Below the pieces are notes generated by a model. The model made no database searches. It saw only the letters and a program-made list of their open reading frames with translations, and had not been told where the DNA came from. Below are positions 9,063 to 18,191 of a DNA stretch of 64,000 bases, one piece after another (the stretch's first letter is position 1; every line of letters begins with the position of its first letter). The stretch lies in the NCBI RefSeq assembly GCF_030818935.1, contig NZ_JAUTBD010000001.1:1674001-1738000 (forward strand), in the 5' to 3' direction. The DNA comes from Microbacterium sp. SORGH_AS_1204 (lineage in GTDB: Bacteria > Actinomycetota > Actinomycetes > Actinomycetales > Microbacteriaceae). The position numbers and the translations under genes were made by a program.

Positions 9063-12053
9063 TCAGCCGTAGAACAGCTTGTCGAACACCCGTCGGGCGC
9101 GTCGCGTCGCGCCGAGGTAGTCCTCCTCGACGCGCGTGGCGGAGCGCGGCGGGTACTCCAGAATGCGTCCGATCCCGTCGAGTCGCACCCGGTCAGCCGG
9201 CAGCACGTCGCTCGTCTGGCCCGAGAGCAGGGTGTTGGCCGACCGCAGGCGGCTCGCCAGGTGCCATGCCGCGGCGAGCTTCTGCCCCGCGTCGGGCTCG
9301 ACGATCCCCGCGTCGACCGCGGCCGCCAGGGCCGTCAGGGTGGAGGTCGTGCGCATCGCCGGCACGGCGCGGGCATGCTGCAGCTGCAGCAGCTGCACGA
9401 GCCACTCGACGTCGCTGAGCGATCCGGGCCCGAGCTTCAGGTGGCGGGCGGGGTCGGCGCCCTGCGGCAGACGCTCGTTCTCGACGCGGGCCTTGATGCG
9501 TCGGATCTCGCGCAGGCCGTTCTGATCGGCCGACTCGGGGTAGCGCACCTCGTCGGCGAGGTCCATGAACGCCCGGATGAGCTTCACACTGCCCGCCACG
9601 CCGCGCGCTCGAAGCAACGCCTGGGCCTCCCACGACAGCGACCAGCGCCGGTAGTACTCCGCGTACGCCTCGATCGAGCGGGCGAGCGGACCGCTCCGGC
9701 CCTCGGGCCTCAGTTCGGCATCGAGGTCGAGGGGCAGGCGATGGTCCTCGGAATGCTCGCGGAGGCCCGCCACCAGCTTCAACGCGAGCTGGCTCGCGCG
9801 CTGCGGGTCGACGCCGTTCGCACGGTAGACGTACATGACGTCGGCATCCGATCCGAAGCCCATCTCCCGCCCGCCGAAGCGGCCCATCGCGATGACCGCG
9901 AAGTCGAGGTCGTCGTCTTCGGGAGGCACGACGACGCGTCGCACCGCGCGCAGCGTCGCCTGGATCGTGACCTCGGTGATGGTCGAGAGCGCGTCGGCCA
10001 GTTCTTCGAGCGAGACGGTGCCGAGGACGGCAGCCATCGCCACCCGCAGCATCTCGCGGCGGCGCAGCGCCCGAACCGACCGCATGGCGTCGTCGATGTT
10101 CTGCCAGCGGGTCTGGATCGCCCGCGCCTCTTCTTCGAGCGCTTTGCCCGAGCGGGGCCGTAGCAGCGCGTCGTCGTCGAGCCAGGCGACGGACTCGGGG
10201 ATCCACTCCATCAGCTCGCCGATGTAGCGCGAGCCCGACAGCACGCGGGTGAGGCTCTCGGCCGCCCCTGCGGAGTCGCGCAGCATGCGCAGGAACCACG
10301 GGGTGTTGCCCAGCCGCTCGCTGATGCGGCGGAAGACGAGCAGGCCGTAGTCGGGGTCGACGCCGTCGGCGAACCACCGGATCATGACGGGCATGAGGTG
10401 CCGCTGGATCGTGGCCTTGCGGCTCAGACCGCTGGTCAGCGCCGCGATGTGGCGGAGTGCGCCCGCGGGGTCGCGGAAGCCGATCGCCGCGAGACGGTCG
10501 CGCGCCTGCTCGGTCGACAGCGTCCGCTCCCCTTCGGGGAGAGACGCGACGGCCGACAGGAGGGGGCGGTAGAACAGGCGCACGTGGATGTCGCGCACCT
10601 CGCGTTTGATGCTCTCCCACGCCGCCTGCACCCCGGATGCCGAGTCGGCCAGGCGCGTGGCCCGTGCGAGCACGCGCAGGTCGTCGTCTTTCTCGGGAAG
10701 CAGTGCGGTGCGACGGAGGCCGCGAAGCTGCAGACGGTGCTCCAGCAGGCGCAGGAGGCGGTAGTCGCGTCCGAAGGCCTCAGCCTCGGAGCGCCCGATG
10801 TACCCCTCGGCCACCAGAGCGTCGAGCGCCTCGAGGCTGCCGCGCTGACGGATGCGCTCGTCGGTGAGGCCGTGCACGAGCTGCAGCAGCTGCACGGTGA
10901 ACTCGACGTCGCGGATGCCGCCGGGTCCGAGCTTGAGCTGACGGTTCACCTCGCCCGCGGGGATATGCTCGGTCACGCGCTCGCGCATGCGCTGCACGCC
11001 CTCGACGAAGTTCTCGCGCGCCGCGCTGTGCCAGACGAGCGGCTGCACCGCGGCCACGTACTCGGCGCCGAGCACGGGATCGCCGGCGATCGCCCGCGCC
11101 TTGAGCAGCGCCTGGAACTCCCAGCTCTTCGCCCAACGGTCGTAGTACTGCCGGTGCGAGGCCAGGGTGCGAACGAGCGCTCCCTGCTTGCCCTCGGGGC
11201 GGAGGTTCGGATCGACTTCCCACAGCGGCGGTTCGATCTCGGGGTTCGAGATGCCGCGCATGGTCTGCACCGCGAGGCGGGTGCCGATGTCAATCGCCCG
11301 TGCTTCCGACACGACCTCTTCGTCGGCCGTGCCGCCCACGAAGATGACGTCGACGTCGCTGACGTAGTTGAGCTCGCGCGCGCCGGTCTTGCCCATCGCG
11401 ATGATGGCGAAGCGCGTGGCCTCGACCTGCTCGCGCGGGAACGCCCCCGGTCCGGGCGTCGACACGCGCGTTCGCGCGACGCTCAGCGAGGCTTCGAGCG
11501 CGGCCCCGGCGATGTCGGCGAGAGCGGCCGAGACGACGTCGATCGCGCCCGCCGGGTCGTCTTGCGCGAGGTCATAGGCGGCGATGCGGGCCAGCAGACG
11601 GCGGTACCGCACCCGGAGGGCGACCCACGCGGCATCCGTTGCGTCGGCGGCGAACCCGTCGACGTCACCGACGGATGCCAGCAGCTCGGCGCGCATCGTC
11701 TGCTCGTCGGGGAGGGTGAGCCCCGCCCCGGAGAGGTGGACGAGTTCGCCGGGGTGGCGGAGGTAGAACTCGGCGAAGCCGTCGGAGGCGCCGACGAGAT
11801 CCCAGAACGCCCGCCAGGCGCCCGCGTCGGCGGCTGCCGCGCGCACCGCGGCGACGTCGCGACGAGCCACCTGCAGAATGGCGCGGAGGGCGCCGTCGGG
11901 GTTGGCGACGCGTTGCGCCGACTGCATGGCATCCGCCCGATCGACGCCGACAGTCTCCTGGAGCTCGCCGAGGAGGGTGTCGGCCTCGGCGAGCCGGGAG
12001 AAGCCGGTGCGAGCGAGCGCGGTGAGCGCGGTGGAGCGGTCGCCCGAGCTCAT
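9063..12053 (-). CDS. glnE: Bifunctional glutamine synthetase adenylyltransferase / adenylyl-removing enzyme
   Basis: GlnE adds and removes AMP on the glutamine synthetase tyrosine according to nitrogen status. The 996-residue protein has the expected two nucleotidyltransferase domains. The first has GARELNYVSDVDVIFV near residue 224, and the second has GGREMGFGSDADVMYVY near residue 724; the paired aspartates (D-x-D) are the metal ligands. Helical bundles follow each domain (PGGIRDVEF and PGSLSDVEW repeats). It lies 10 bp after the glnA2-type gene on the same strand, so the two are probably co-transcribed, a common actinobacterial arrangement. Confidence 0.97.
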   Translation of the reverse strand: MSSGDRSTALTALARTGFSRLAEADTLLGELQETVGVDRADAMQSAQRVANPDGALRAILQVARRDVAAVRAAAADAGAWRAFWDLVGASDGFAEFYLRHPGELVHLSGAGLTLPDEQTMRAELLASVGDVDGFAADATDAAWVALRVRYRRLLARIAAYDLAQDDPAGAIDVVSAALADIAGAALEASLSVARTRVSTPGPGAFPREQVEATRFAIIAMGKTGARELNYVSDVDVIFVGGTADEEVVSEARAIDIGTRLAVQTMRGISNPEIEPPLWEVDPNLRPEGKQGALVRTLASHRQYYDRWAKSWEFQALLKARAIAGDPVLGAEYVAAVQPLVWHSAARENFVEGVQRMRERVTEHIPAGEVNRQLKLGPGGIRDVEFTVQLLQLVHGLTDERIRQRGSLEALDALVAEGYIGRSEAEAFGRDYRLLRLLEHRLQLRGLRRTALLPEKDDDLRVLARATRLADSASGVQAAWESIKREVRDIHVRLFYRPLLSAVASLPEGERTLSTEQARDRLAAIGFRDPAGALRHIAALTSGLSRKATIQRHLMPVMIRWFADGVDPDYGLLVFRRISERLGNTPWFLRMLRDSAGAAESLTRVLSGSRYIGELMEWIPESVAWLDDDALLRPRSGKALEEEARAIQTRWQNIDDAMRSVRALRRREMLRVAMAAVLGTVSLEELADALSTITEVTIQATLRAVRRVVVPPEDDDLDFAVIAMGRFGGREMGFGSDADVMYVYRANGVDPQRASQLALKLVAGLREHSEDHRLPLDLDAELRPEGRSGPLARSIEAYAEYYRRWSLSWEAQALLRARGVAGSVKLIRAFMDLADEVRYPESADQNGLREIRRIKARVENERLPQGADPARHLKLGPGSLSDVEWLVQLLQLQHARAVPAMRTTSTLTALAAAVDAGIVEPDAGQKLAAAWHLASRLRSANTLLSGQTSDVLPADRVRLDGIGRILEYPPRSATRVEEDYLGATRRARRVFDKLFYG

Positions 12054-12063
12054 CGGTCGACCG

Positions 12064-13410
12064 TCAGAGTGCTTCGAGGTTGCTCGCGAGCTCGAACGGC
12101 GTCACCTGGGCGCGGTACTGCTGCCACTCGCGACGCTTGTTGAGCAGCACGTACTTGAAGACCGTCTCGCCCAGCGTCTCGGCGACGAGCTCGGACTCCT
12201 CGAGGTATTCGAGAGCGTGGTCGAGGCTCGCGGGCAGCGGCGCGTAGCCGAGAGCACGGCGTTCGGCGTCGCTGAGCGACCAGACGTTGTCTTCGGCCTC
12301 GGCGGGGAGCTCGTACTCTTCCTCGATGCCCTTCAATCCCGCCGCGAGCATGAGCGCGTACGACAGGTACGGGTTGGCCGCGGAGTCGAGCGCGCGGTAC
12401 TCCACGCGGGTGGACTGGCCCTTGTTGGGCTTGTACAGCGGCACGCGCACCAGGGCCGAGCGGTTGTTGTGGCCCCAGCAGATGAAGCTGGGCGCCTCGT
12501 CGCCGCCCCACAGGCGCTTGTACGAGTTCACGAACTGGTTCGTCACGGCCGAGATCTCGCTGGCGTGACGCAGCAGCCCCGCGATGAAATGACGGCCCAC
12601 CTTCGACAGCTGGTACTGCGCGCCCTCTTCGTAGAACGCGTTCATGTCGCCCTCGAAGAGCGACAGGTGCGTGTGCATGCCGCTGCCGGGCTGGCCGCTG
12701 ATCGGTTTGGGCATGAACGTTGCGTACACGCCCTGCTCGATCGCCACCTCCTTCACGACCGTGCGGAAGGTCATGATGTTGTCGGCCGTCGTGAGCGCAT
12801 CGGCGTAGCGGAGGTCGATCTCGTTCTGACCCGGGCCGCCCTCGTGGTGGCTGAACTCCACCGAGATGCCGAGGTCTTCGAGCATGCGCACCGAACGGCG
12901 GCGGAAGTCGTGAGCCGTGCCGCCGGGGACGTTGTCGAAGTAGCCGGCCGAGTCGACGGGCTGCGGGCGCCCGTCGGCGCCGAGCTGCGACGACTTGAGC
13001 AGGTAGAACTCGATCTCGGGGTGCGTGTAGAACGTGAACCCTGCGTCGGCGGCCTTGGCGAGCGTGCGCTTGAGCACGTGGCGCGGGTCGGCGACGGCGG
13101 GCTGGCCGTCGGGCGTGGTGATGTCGCAGAACATGCGCGCCGTCGGGTCGATCTCGCCGCGCCACGGCAGGATCTGGAACGTCGTGGGGTCGGGGTGCGC
13201 GAGCAGGTCGGACTCGTACGAACGGGTGAGCCCCTCGATCGCCGAACCGTCGAAACCGAGGCCCTCGGTGAAGGCCCCCTCGACCTCGGCCGGGGCGATC
13301 GCCACCGACTTCAGCGTCCCCACCACGTCGGTGAACCACAGGCGCACGAACTTGACGCCGCGCTCCTCGATCGTGCGCAGGACGAAATCACGCTGCTTGT
13401 CCATCGTCAT
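12064..13410 (-). CDS. glnA2: Glutamine synthetase, GlnA2-like
   Basis: This second GSI-family protein has 448 residues and resembles the GlnA2 of actinobacteria, which lies beside glnE. Active-site motifs are kept: GFDGSAIEGL, EIEFYLL, SHHEGGPGQNEIDLRY, GSGMHTHLS and SAALVRVP-type ATP-site residues (NNRSALVRVPLYKP). A YELPAE motif is present near the position of the adenylylation loop. Two ATGs fit (MTMDKQRDF at 13410 or MDKQRDF at 13404). Its physiological role may be ordinary glutamine synthesis or gamma-glutamylation of other amines; the sequence does not decide. Confidence 0.92.
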   Translation of the reverse strand: MTMDKQRDFVLRTIEERGVKFVRLWFTDVVGTLKSVAIAPAEVEGAFTEGLGFDGSAIEGLTRSYESDLLAHPDPTTFQILPWRGEIDPTARMFCDITTPDGQPAVADPRHVLKRTLAKAADAGFTFYTHPEIEFYLLKSSQLGADGRPQPVDSAGYFDNVPGGTAHDFRRRSVRMLEDLGISVEFSHHEGGPGQNEIDLRYADALTTADNIMTFRTVVKEVAIEQGVYATFMPKPISGQPGSGMHTHLSLFEGDMNAFYEEGAQYQLSKVGRHFIAGLLRHASEISAVTNQFVNSYKRLWGGDEAPSFICWGHNNRSALVRVPLYKPNKGQSTRVEYRALDSAANPYLSYALMLAAGLKGIEEEYELPAEAEDNVWSLSDAERRALGYAPLPASLDHALEYLEESELVAETLGETVFKYVLLNKRREWQQYRAQVTPFELASNLEAL

Positions 13411-13427
13411 CCCTCGTATCGGTGCGG

Positions 13428-13631
13428 TCAGCGAGCGGAGCTCGAGCCCCAGTCGTCGTTCGCTTCATCTTCGGCCCACTTCTTCGAGCGCTCCTTGAAG
13501 AGCTGCGGCGCGTTGGCCGCCTCCTCGGCGGTGTCGAAGGGACCGGCGCGGTCGATCGCGGGCGACTCGTACCCCTGCTCGACCTGGCCGGTCTCGAGGT
13601 TGTACCAGTACTTCGTGTTGTCGTCGCTCAC
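13428..13631 (-). CDS. Small SPOR-like protein
   Basis: The 67-residue protein contains YWYNLETGQVEQGYESP and GPFDTAEEAANAPQLF, the pattern of short actinobacterial proteins annotated as SPOR-domain-containing. It has no signal peptide and is probably cytoplasmic. The GTG at 13631 is chosen because GAGGAG sits about 5-9 nt upstream on the minus strand; longer frames begin in non-coding sequence. The gene lies 17 bp upstream of glnA2 on the same strand and could be its first partner. Confidence 0.75.
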   Translation of the reverse strand: MSDDNTKYWYNLETGQVEQGYESPAIDRAGPFDTAEEAANAPQLFKERSKKWAEDEANDDWGSSSAR

Positions 13632-13713
13632 GATGCTCCTCACATGGGTCTCGCGTCTCGGCGCGAACCGCCGGTGCTCCCCCGATCCTACTGATGCCGA
13701 CCGTGCGGCTGGA

Positions 13714-13726
13714 TAGGCTGAGGGGT
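13714..13726 (+). promoter_or_regulatory. -10 element for a leaderless ppgK
   Basis: TAGGCT at 13714-13719 is followed by 7 nt and the ATG at 13727. The same hexamer is found before def at 42006. Confidence 0.6.
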
Positions 13727-14512
13727 ATGGCAACGAATGCGTCTCGTGCGGTCGGAGTGGACATCGGTGGAACCGGCATCAAGGCCGGAATCGTCGATCT
13801 GGACGCCGGGGAGCTCATCAGCGATCGCGTGAAGGTCGCGACCCCCGCCGGAGCCGAACCCGCCGACGTCCTCACCGCGGTGCGCAAGGTGCTCGAGACC
13901 CTCGAGGCCCCCGCCGACCTGCCGCTGGGCGTCGCCTTCCCGGCCATCGTGAAGAGCGGCAAGACGCTGTCGGCGGCGAACGTGTCGAAGTCGTGGATCG
14001 GTTTCGAGGCCGAGAAGTTCTTCGAAGACGGCCTGTCGCGTGGCATCCATTTCGCCAACGACGCCGACGTCGCCGGCATCGCCGAGGTGCGGTACGGCGC
14101 GGCGAAGGGCGTGGAGGGGCTCGTCATCCTGACCACCCTCGGCACCGGCATCGGCTCGGCCATGATCTACGACGGCGTGCTCGTGCCCAACAGCGAGCTC
14201 GGGCACCTCCAGCGCGCCGGTCACAAGAAGGATGCCGAGCACTTCGCGGCGTATTCCGCGATGGAGCGCGAGGAGCTGTCGTGGGACAAGTGGGCCAAGC
14301 GCCTGCAGTGGTACTACGACTACGTCGAGTTCCTCTTCAGCCCCGACCTGATCGTCGTCGGCGGTGGCGTGTCGAAGCACTCCGAGCACTTCCTGCCGCT
14401 GCTGAAGCTGCGTGCGCCGATCGTCCCGGCGAAGCACCGCAACAACGCGGGCATCATCGGTGCGGCGTCGCTCGCGGTGCCGGTGCCGGAGGCTCTGCCC
14501 GCGGTGAAGTAG
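13727..14512 (+). CDS. ppgK: Polyphosphate glucokinase (ROK family)
   Basis: The enzyme phosphorylates glucose using inorganic polyphosphate or ATP; it is the typical actinobacterial glucokinase. The 261-residue protein starts with the phosphate-binding loop VGVDIGGTGIKAGIVD, then LSAANVSKSWIG, the glucose-site NDADVAGIAEVRYGA and a second phosphate loop TLGTGIGSAM, followed by NSELGHLQ. The C-terminus has the second GGGVSKHSEHF motif. The ATG at 13727 is favoured by the TAGGCT element 7 nt upstream over an earlier in-frame ATG at 13694. Confidence 0.95.
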   Translation: MATNASRAVGVDIGGTGIKAGIVDLDAGELISDRVKVATPAGAEPADVLTAVRKVLETLEAPADLPLGVAFPAIVKSGKTLSAANVSKSWIGFEAEKFFEDGLSRGIHFANDADVAGIAEVRYGAAKGVEGLVILTTLGTGIGSAMIYDGVLVPNSELGHLQRAGHKKDAEHFAAYSAMEREELSWDKWAKRLQWYYDYVEFLFSPDLIVVGGGVSKHSEHFLPLLKLRAPIVPAKHRNNAGIIGAASLAVPVPEALPAVK

Positions 14513-14575
14513 GCCCGGCCGGCGCCGTCGAATGCCGCCGGCGCCGAGAGTGCGTCACGCTCGCCGTCTGGCGAA

Positions 14576-14869
14576 TCAGGCCGCTTCGTCGATCCGGCGC
14601 ACGCTGACGGCGTTCCGCCAGACGACGGGCGCCCAGTGCCCGCCCTCGCACGGCACCTCGAGCATGATCACGCGGTCGTTGCCGCCGGTCGCCCACGCCG
14701 GCTCCCGTGTCGCGGCGCGGTTCGGCCACGTCACCCACGCCCACACCGGGCGTTTGTGTGCGTACCACTCGATGGGTCGGGCGCCCCACGTCTCGGGCTG
14801 CAGCGTGCAGGGGGCGATGGATGCCAGCACCCGCGCGACCATCTCGTCGCTGACTCTCGTCGACCCCAT
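14576..14869 (-). CDS. Hypothetical 97-residue protein
   Basis: The protein is Trp-rich (seven tryptophans), with segments WGARPIEWYAHKRPVWAWVTW and GGHWAPVVWRNAVSVRRI, and no membrane span or known motif. Codon use is GC3-rich, as in neighbouring genes, which supports a real gene. An AAGGGG sequence precedes the ATG. A 6-bp inverted repeat lies about 30 bp upstream (14900-14918). I do not recognise the family. Confidence 0.6.
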   Translation of the reverse strand: MGSTRVSDEMVARVLASIAPCTLQPETWGARPIEWYAHKRPVWAWVTWPNRAATREPAWATGGNDRVIMLEVPCEGGHWAPVVWRNAVSVRRIDEAA

Positions 14870-14899
14870 GCACCGGACCCCTTCCCCGGCCGTGCTCGA

Positions 14900-14918
14900 T
14901 CGTAGAACATAACTACGA
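14900..14918. promoter_or_regulatory. Palindrome TCGTAG-N7-CTACGA
   Basis: Perfect 6-bp arms surround an AT-rich 7-nt centre in an otherwise GC-rich region, upstream of the minus-strand small gene. The shape fits a dimeric regulator operator. The regulator is unknown. Confidence 0.4.
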
Positions 14919-14971
14919 CATTCGCCCGGGGCTGGACGGACGGCGCAAGCGGTTCACCCGCTCATACGAAG

Positions 14972-15007
14972 CGACCCTCCCGAGGCAGGGGGCCAACGGG
15001 AGGGTCG
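14972..15007 (-). terminator. Hairpin downstream of rnpB
   Basis: The arms 14972-14981 and 14998-15007 are perfectly complementary with a 16-nt loop. The hairpin lies about 180 nt past the 3' end of the RNase P RNA and could end a longer precursor. The rest of 14919-15182 holds no gene I can support. Confidence 0.5.
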
Positions 15008-15226
15008 ATGGGTATTCGGCGCCGATCGCCGATCGGGTTGGACGCGTCACAGCGTCGGCGTGTCGCGGTAGCGTCGCTCGCCGCCTGCCGGGCAGCACCA
15101 CCCCGTGGCGTTGCCCGCCGTCTGCCGGGTGGCATCTCGGCGGCGTCCGACATGCGGCCGCCCGAGGTGTCCCCGCTCACGGCAGGGGGCGAATGGGCCG
15201 GCCTGTACGCCGGGTTCTGTCCGGGG

Positions 15227-15245
15227 GCCCTTCGACAAACTCGGG
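15227..15245. repeat. CCCTTCGACAA-type palindromic repeat inside rnpB, copy 1
   Basis: CCCTTCGACAAACTCGGGG is a variant of the short dispersed repeat also found at 15432-15450. It is flanked by complementary G- and C-runs, so it forms the tip of an RNase P helix. Confidence 0.7.
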
Positions 15246-15431
15246 GCCCCGTGGACGGTCATCTCTCTCGGCGACACGTTGCCGTGCCGCTCCAGCGGCC
15301 TACCCGGGGACTCGGCGAGCCGCGTCGTCATCCCCTGTCTGGCCTTGCTCCGGACGAGGTTTACCTGGCGGGTCGTGTCACCACGACCCCCGGTGGTCTC
15401 TTACACCACCCTTTCACCCTTACCCCGACGG

Positions 15432-15450
15432 CCCTTCGACAAGCTCAGGG
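15432..15450. repeat. CCCTTCGACAA-type palindromic repeat inside rnpB, copy 2
   Basis: CCCTTCGACAAGCTCAGGG matches a short dispersed repeat that I recall from many Microbacterium and other genomes. It can fold into a hairpin within a variable arm of the RNA. Confidence 0.75.
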
Positions 15451-15634
15451 ACCGATGAGGCGGTCTGCTCTCTGTGGCACTGTCTCGCGGATTGCTCCGG
15501 GTGGGTGTTACCCACCGTCCTGCCCTGTGGAGCCCGGACGTTCCTCGGCACGGGCGAACCCGTGACGCGACCGTCCAGCCGACCCATTCGCACCGCCCAG
15601 TCTACTCGGGCGACTCCGCGGCTCTCGTGCGCTC

Positions 15635-17332
15635 TCAGCCCTTCTCGGCCGTCTCGCCGATGCGCAGGTCGAGCGGGAAGTCGATCGGGAACGTCCCGAA
15701 CAACAGCCGGCCCGCGGATGCCGCGGACTCCCGCACCGCGTCGGCCACGGCATCCGTGTGCTCGAGCGGGGTGTGCACGACGATCTCGTCGTGCAGGAAG
15801 AACGCCAGGTGCGGCCTGCGCTGGAACACCGGTCCCGACGCGGCCGCCGCGCGTGTGGCATCCACCTCGGGGAGGGCGGCGAGGCGCGCGCGCAGGTCGG
15901 CCAGCCAGGCGAGCGCCCACTCGGCGGCCGTGCCCTGGACGACGAAGTTGCGGGTGAAGCGCCCGCGGTCGCGGGCCGAGCGGCGGGCGCGGGTCTCGTC
16001 GATTCCGGATGCCGCGGCGTCGCTGGCGAGAGACTGCAGCGCTCGCCACGACTCCTCCGCGGCCGGAGACGTGCGCCCGAGCCAGGTCTGCACCACTCCG
16101 CCGTCCTCACCCGTTCGGGCGGCGTCGTCGACGAGCTGCATCGCCCGCGGGAAGGTGCGCCGCAGGCGCGGAAGGAGCCGCCCGCTCTCGCCGGTGGTCG
16201 CGCCGTACATGGCGCCGAGCATCGCGAGCTTCGCCTCGCCGCGGCTGGCGACGGCACCGCGCTCGACGATGCCGGCGTAGAGGTCGCGTCCGGATGCCGC
16301 CTCGGCCAACGCCGTGTCGCGCGCCATCGCGGCGAGCACGCGCGGTTCGAGCTGTGCGACGTCGGCGGTGACGAGCGTCCAGCCCGGGTCGGCGCGGACG
16401 GCCGTGCGCAGCGACCGCGGGATCTGCAGCGCTCCCCCGCCCGACGACGCCCAGCGGCCGGTGACCACGCCTGCGGGGACGTAGACGGGGCGGAACCGAT
16501 CGTCGCGCACCCACTCGTCGAGCCAGGCCCAGCCGTTGGCCGTGTAGAGGCGCATGAGCTTCTTGTACGCGATGAGCGGGGCGACGGCGGGGTGGTCGTG
16601 CTCGGCGAGCTCCCAGCGGGAGGTGGACTGCACCATGAGCCCGACGCGATGCAGCGACCGCAGCAGCCGAGGCTGCGAGTCGAGTGAGGCCGCCGGGTCG
16701 TCCAGCGCGGCGCGCACGACGGCGGCGGTCTGCTCGATGCGGGCGGGTAGCCCTCCCCCGCGGCGCGCGCCGAGCTCGCGCTCGAGCAGGTGCTCGTGGG
16801 CGGCGCGGCTCCACGGCACGCCCGCCGTGTGCAGCTCGACCGCGATCAGTGCACCCGCCGACTCGGCCGCGCACAGGAGGCGCAGCGCTCCCGGCGCCTC
16901 CGACGACGCGATCGCGGCGACCTGACGGCGGTATTCGGCGACGGCGGCTTCGACGGTTTCGGGGATTCCGGATGCCGCGTCGCCCAGGTCGAAGAGGGTG
17001 TCGCCGTCTGCGGGCGCCGCGGTATCGGCATCCCATTCGGTGCGCGTGCGGAGACCGTGGTCGTCGGTCACCGTCCGGGCGTTGCGGAGGATGGCGTGCA
17101 CGAGCCGCAGGTCCCACGCGCGGGCGACGCGGACACCCGCCTCGATCAGGCGCGGGTAGATGGCCGCGGTGTCGGCCCAGACCCAGCGCACGTCGCCGTC
17201 GTTCTCGCGTGCCGCGACGGCGGCGGCGAGGGCGTCGATGTCGATCTCGGTCGCCACGGGATGGTCGACGAGGGCGACGAGGGCCATGCGGCCGGTGGCG
17301 GTGCGTCCGACGATGACCGTGTCAGAGGCCAC
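15635..17332 (-). CDS. Bifunctional 3'-5' exonuclease / DNA polymerase (PolA-like)
   Basis: The protein is a family A DNA polymerase without the 5' nuclease domain, 565 residues. Motif A appears as LVTADVAQLEPRVLAAM, the O-helix as RGEAKLAMLGAMYGATTGESG and motif C as FFLHDEIVVHTP. The N-terminal part has weak resemblance to a 3'-5' exonuclease domain, in line with the name used for actinobacterial relatives. It is shorter than PolA and differs at motif A (DVAQLEPR instead of DYSQIELR), so its processivity and role (repair or translesion) are open. It is the second gene in a possible unit with the zinc-ribbon gene upstream. Confidence 0.88.
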   Translation of the reverse strand: MASDTVIVGRTATGRMALVALVDHPVATEIDIDALAAAVAARENDGDVRWVWADTAAIYPRLIEAGVRVARAWDLRLVHAILRNARTVTDDHGLRTRTEWDADTAAPADGDTLFDLGDAASGIPETVEAAVAEYRRQVAAIASSEAPGALRLLCAAESAGALIAVELHTAGVPWSRAAHEHLLERELGARRGGGLPARIEQTAAVVRAALDDPAASLDSQPRLLRSLHRVGLMVQSTSRWELAEHDHPAVAPLIAYKKLMRLYTANGWAWLDEWVRDDRFRPVYVPAGVVTGRWASSGGGALQIPRSLRTAVRADPGWTLVTADVAQLEPRVLAAMARDTALAEAASGRDLYAGIVERGAVASRGEAKLAMLGAMYGATTGESGRLLPRLRRTFPRAMQLVDDAARTGEDGGVVQTWLGRTSPAAEESWRALQSLASDAAASGIDETRARRSARDRGRFTRNFVVQGTAAEWALAWLADLRARLAALPEVDATRAAAASGPVFQRRPHLAFFLHDEIVVHTPLEHTDAVADAVRESAASAGRLLFGTFPIDFPLDLRIGETAEKG

Positions 17333-17347
17333 GGCCGCCGCTCGGTG

Positions 17348-18076
17348 TCATCGTGATTCTTCGGTGCGTACGAGGATCGCCCCGCACTCGGGGCAGAACA
17401 CGACCTCGTCGGTCTGCGAACGGCGCACGGTCGCCAGGTCGCTGGGCGGAAGCACCATGCGGCAGGCCTCGCACGCGCCGGCACGGAGGAGGCCCGCGCC
17501 GTTGCCGCGCGACGCCAGGCGCTCGTAGAGGGCGAGCAGGTCGGTCGGAACGGCGGCGGCGACGGCGTCGCGATCGCGCCGCGCGCCCTCGAGACGCGTC
17601 GTCGCATCGGCGACGGTCGCCTTGCCCTCGGCGCTCAGTTGCGCGCCCTGCGCGTTGGTCTCGGCGATCAATGCTTCTTGCTCGGCGACGGCGGCATCCG
17701 CCGCTTCGAGGCGCTCCATCAGGGCGATCTCGGTGTCTTCGAGATCGCTCTTGCGGCGCTGCAGCGACGCGAGCTCGCTCTCGAAGCCCTGCGCCTGCTT
17801 GGCGTTCGACGACGCGGCGAGGCGCTCGGTGTCGCGCGCGATGCGGGCGTCGACGACGGCGACGTCGGACTCGAGACGCTTCAGCTCGGCGGTGATGTCG
17901 TCGCGCGCGTTGGCGCGGGCACCCAGCTCTTGCGACAGGGTCGAGCGCTGGGCGATCAACGCGCGCACGCGCTCCGCCTGGGGCGGGTTCGCGGCGACCT
18001 TCTGGTCGCGGTGGATCCGCGCGTCGAGGTCGGCGAGGTCGAGCAGTTTGCGCTGGTCGGCGGGGTCGGCGTTCAC
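17348..18076 (-). CDS. C4-type zinc-ribbon coiled-coil protein (DUF164/CdsZ-like)
   Basis: The 242-residue protein is mostly a long coiled coil (about residues 20-180), followed by a C-terminal zinc ribbon with CEACRMVLPPSD and CPECGAIL. The family is broadly conserved in actinobacteria; roles in nucleic-acid or divisome-related complexes have been proposed. The GTG at 18076 is chosen because TAGCGT ends 7 nt before it. An alternative GTG at 18085 would overlap that element. The gene is 15 bp upstream of the polymerase gene and is likely co-transcribed with it. Confidence 0.88.
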   Translation of the reverse strand: MNADPADQRKLLDLADLDARIHRDQKVAANPPQAERVRALIAQRSTLSQELGARANARDDITAELKRLESDVAVVDARIARDTERLAASSNAKQAQGFESELASLQRRKSDLEDTEIALMERLEAADAAVAEQEALIAETNAQGAQLSAEGKATVADATTRLEGARRDRDAVAAAVPTDLLALYERLASRGNGAGLLRAGACEACRMVLPPSDLATVRRSQTDEVVFCPECGAILVRTEESR

Positions 18077-18089
18077 AGGTTCCACGCTA
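18077..18089 (-). promoter_or_regulatory. -10 element for a leaderless zinc-ribbon gene
   Basis: On the minus strand TAGCGT (18089-18084) is followed by 7 nt and the GTG at 18076. Confidence 0.55.
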
Positions 18090-18191
18090 CCCCGGGGGTG
18101 GGACATCGGCGGTGCTGGGTAGCCTGGATGCCCGGACCCCCGAGGAAGGAACGCCCGCCGTGCCTGACCCACTCGAGCCCCTCCACAGCCG

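Larger units (their letters stand above)
15183..15600 (-). ncRNA. rnpB: RNase P RNA (class A)
   Basis: This is the catalytic RNA that matures tRNA 5' ends. Read on the minus strand, the conserved 5' block is GAGGAACGTCCGGGCTCC, followed by CAGGGCAGGACGGTGG, GGACAGTGCCACAGA-like and GAGAGATGACCGTCCA segments. The 3' block reads GACAGAACCCGGCGTACAGG. The first and last about 16 nt can pair to form helix P1, which sets the ends to within a few bases. Two variable helices contain copies of the repeat annotated separately. Confidence 0.95.

Noticed and set aside
15420..16049. Open frames across rnpB and the end of the polymerase gene
   Set aside because: The region up to 15600 is RNase P RNA and the rest is antisense to the polymerase gene.
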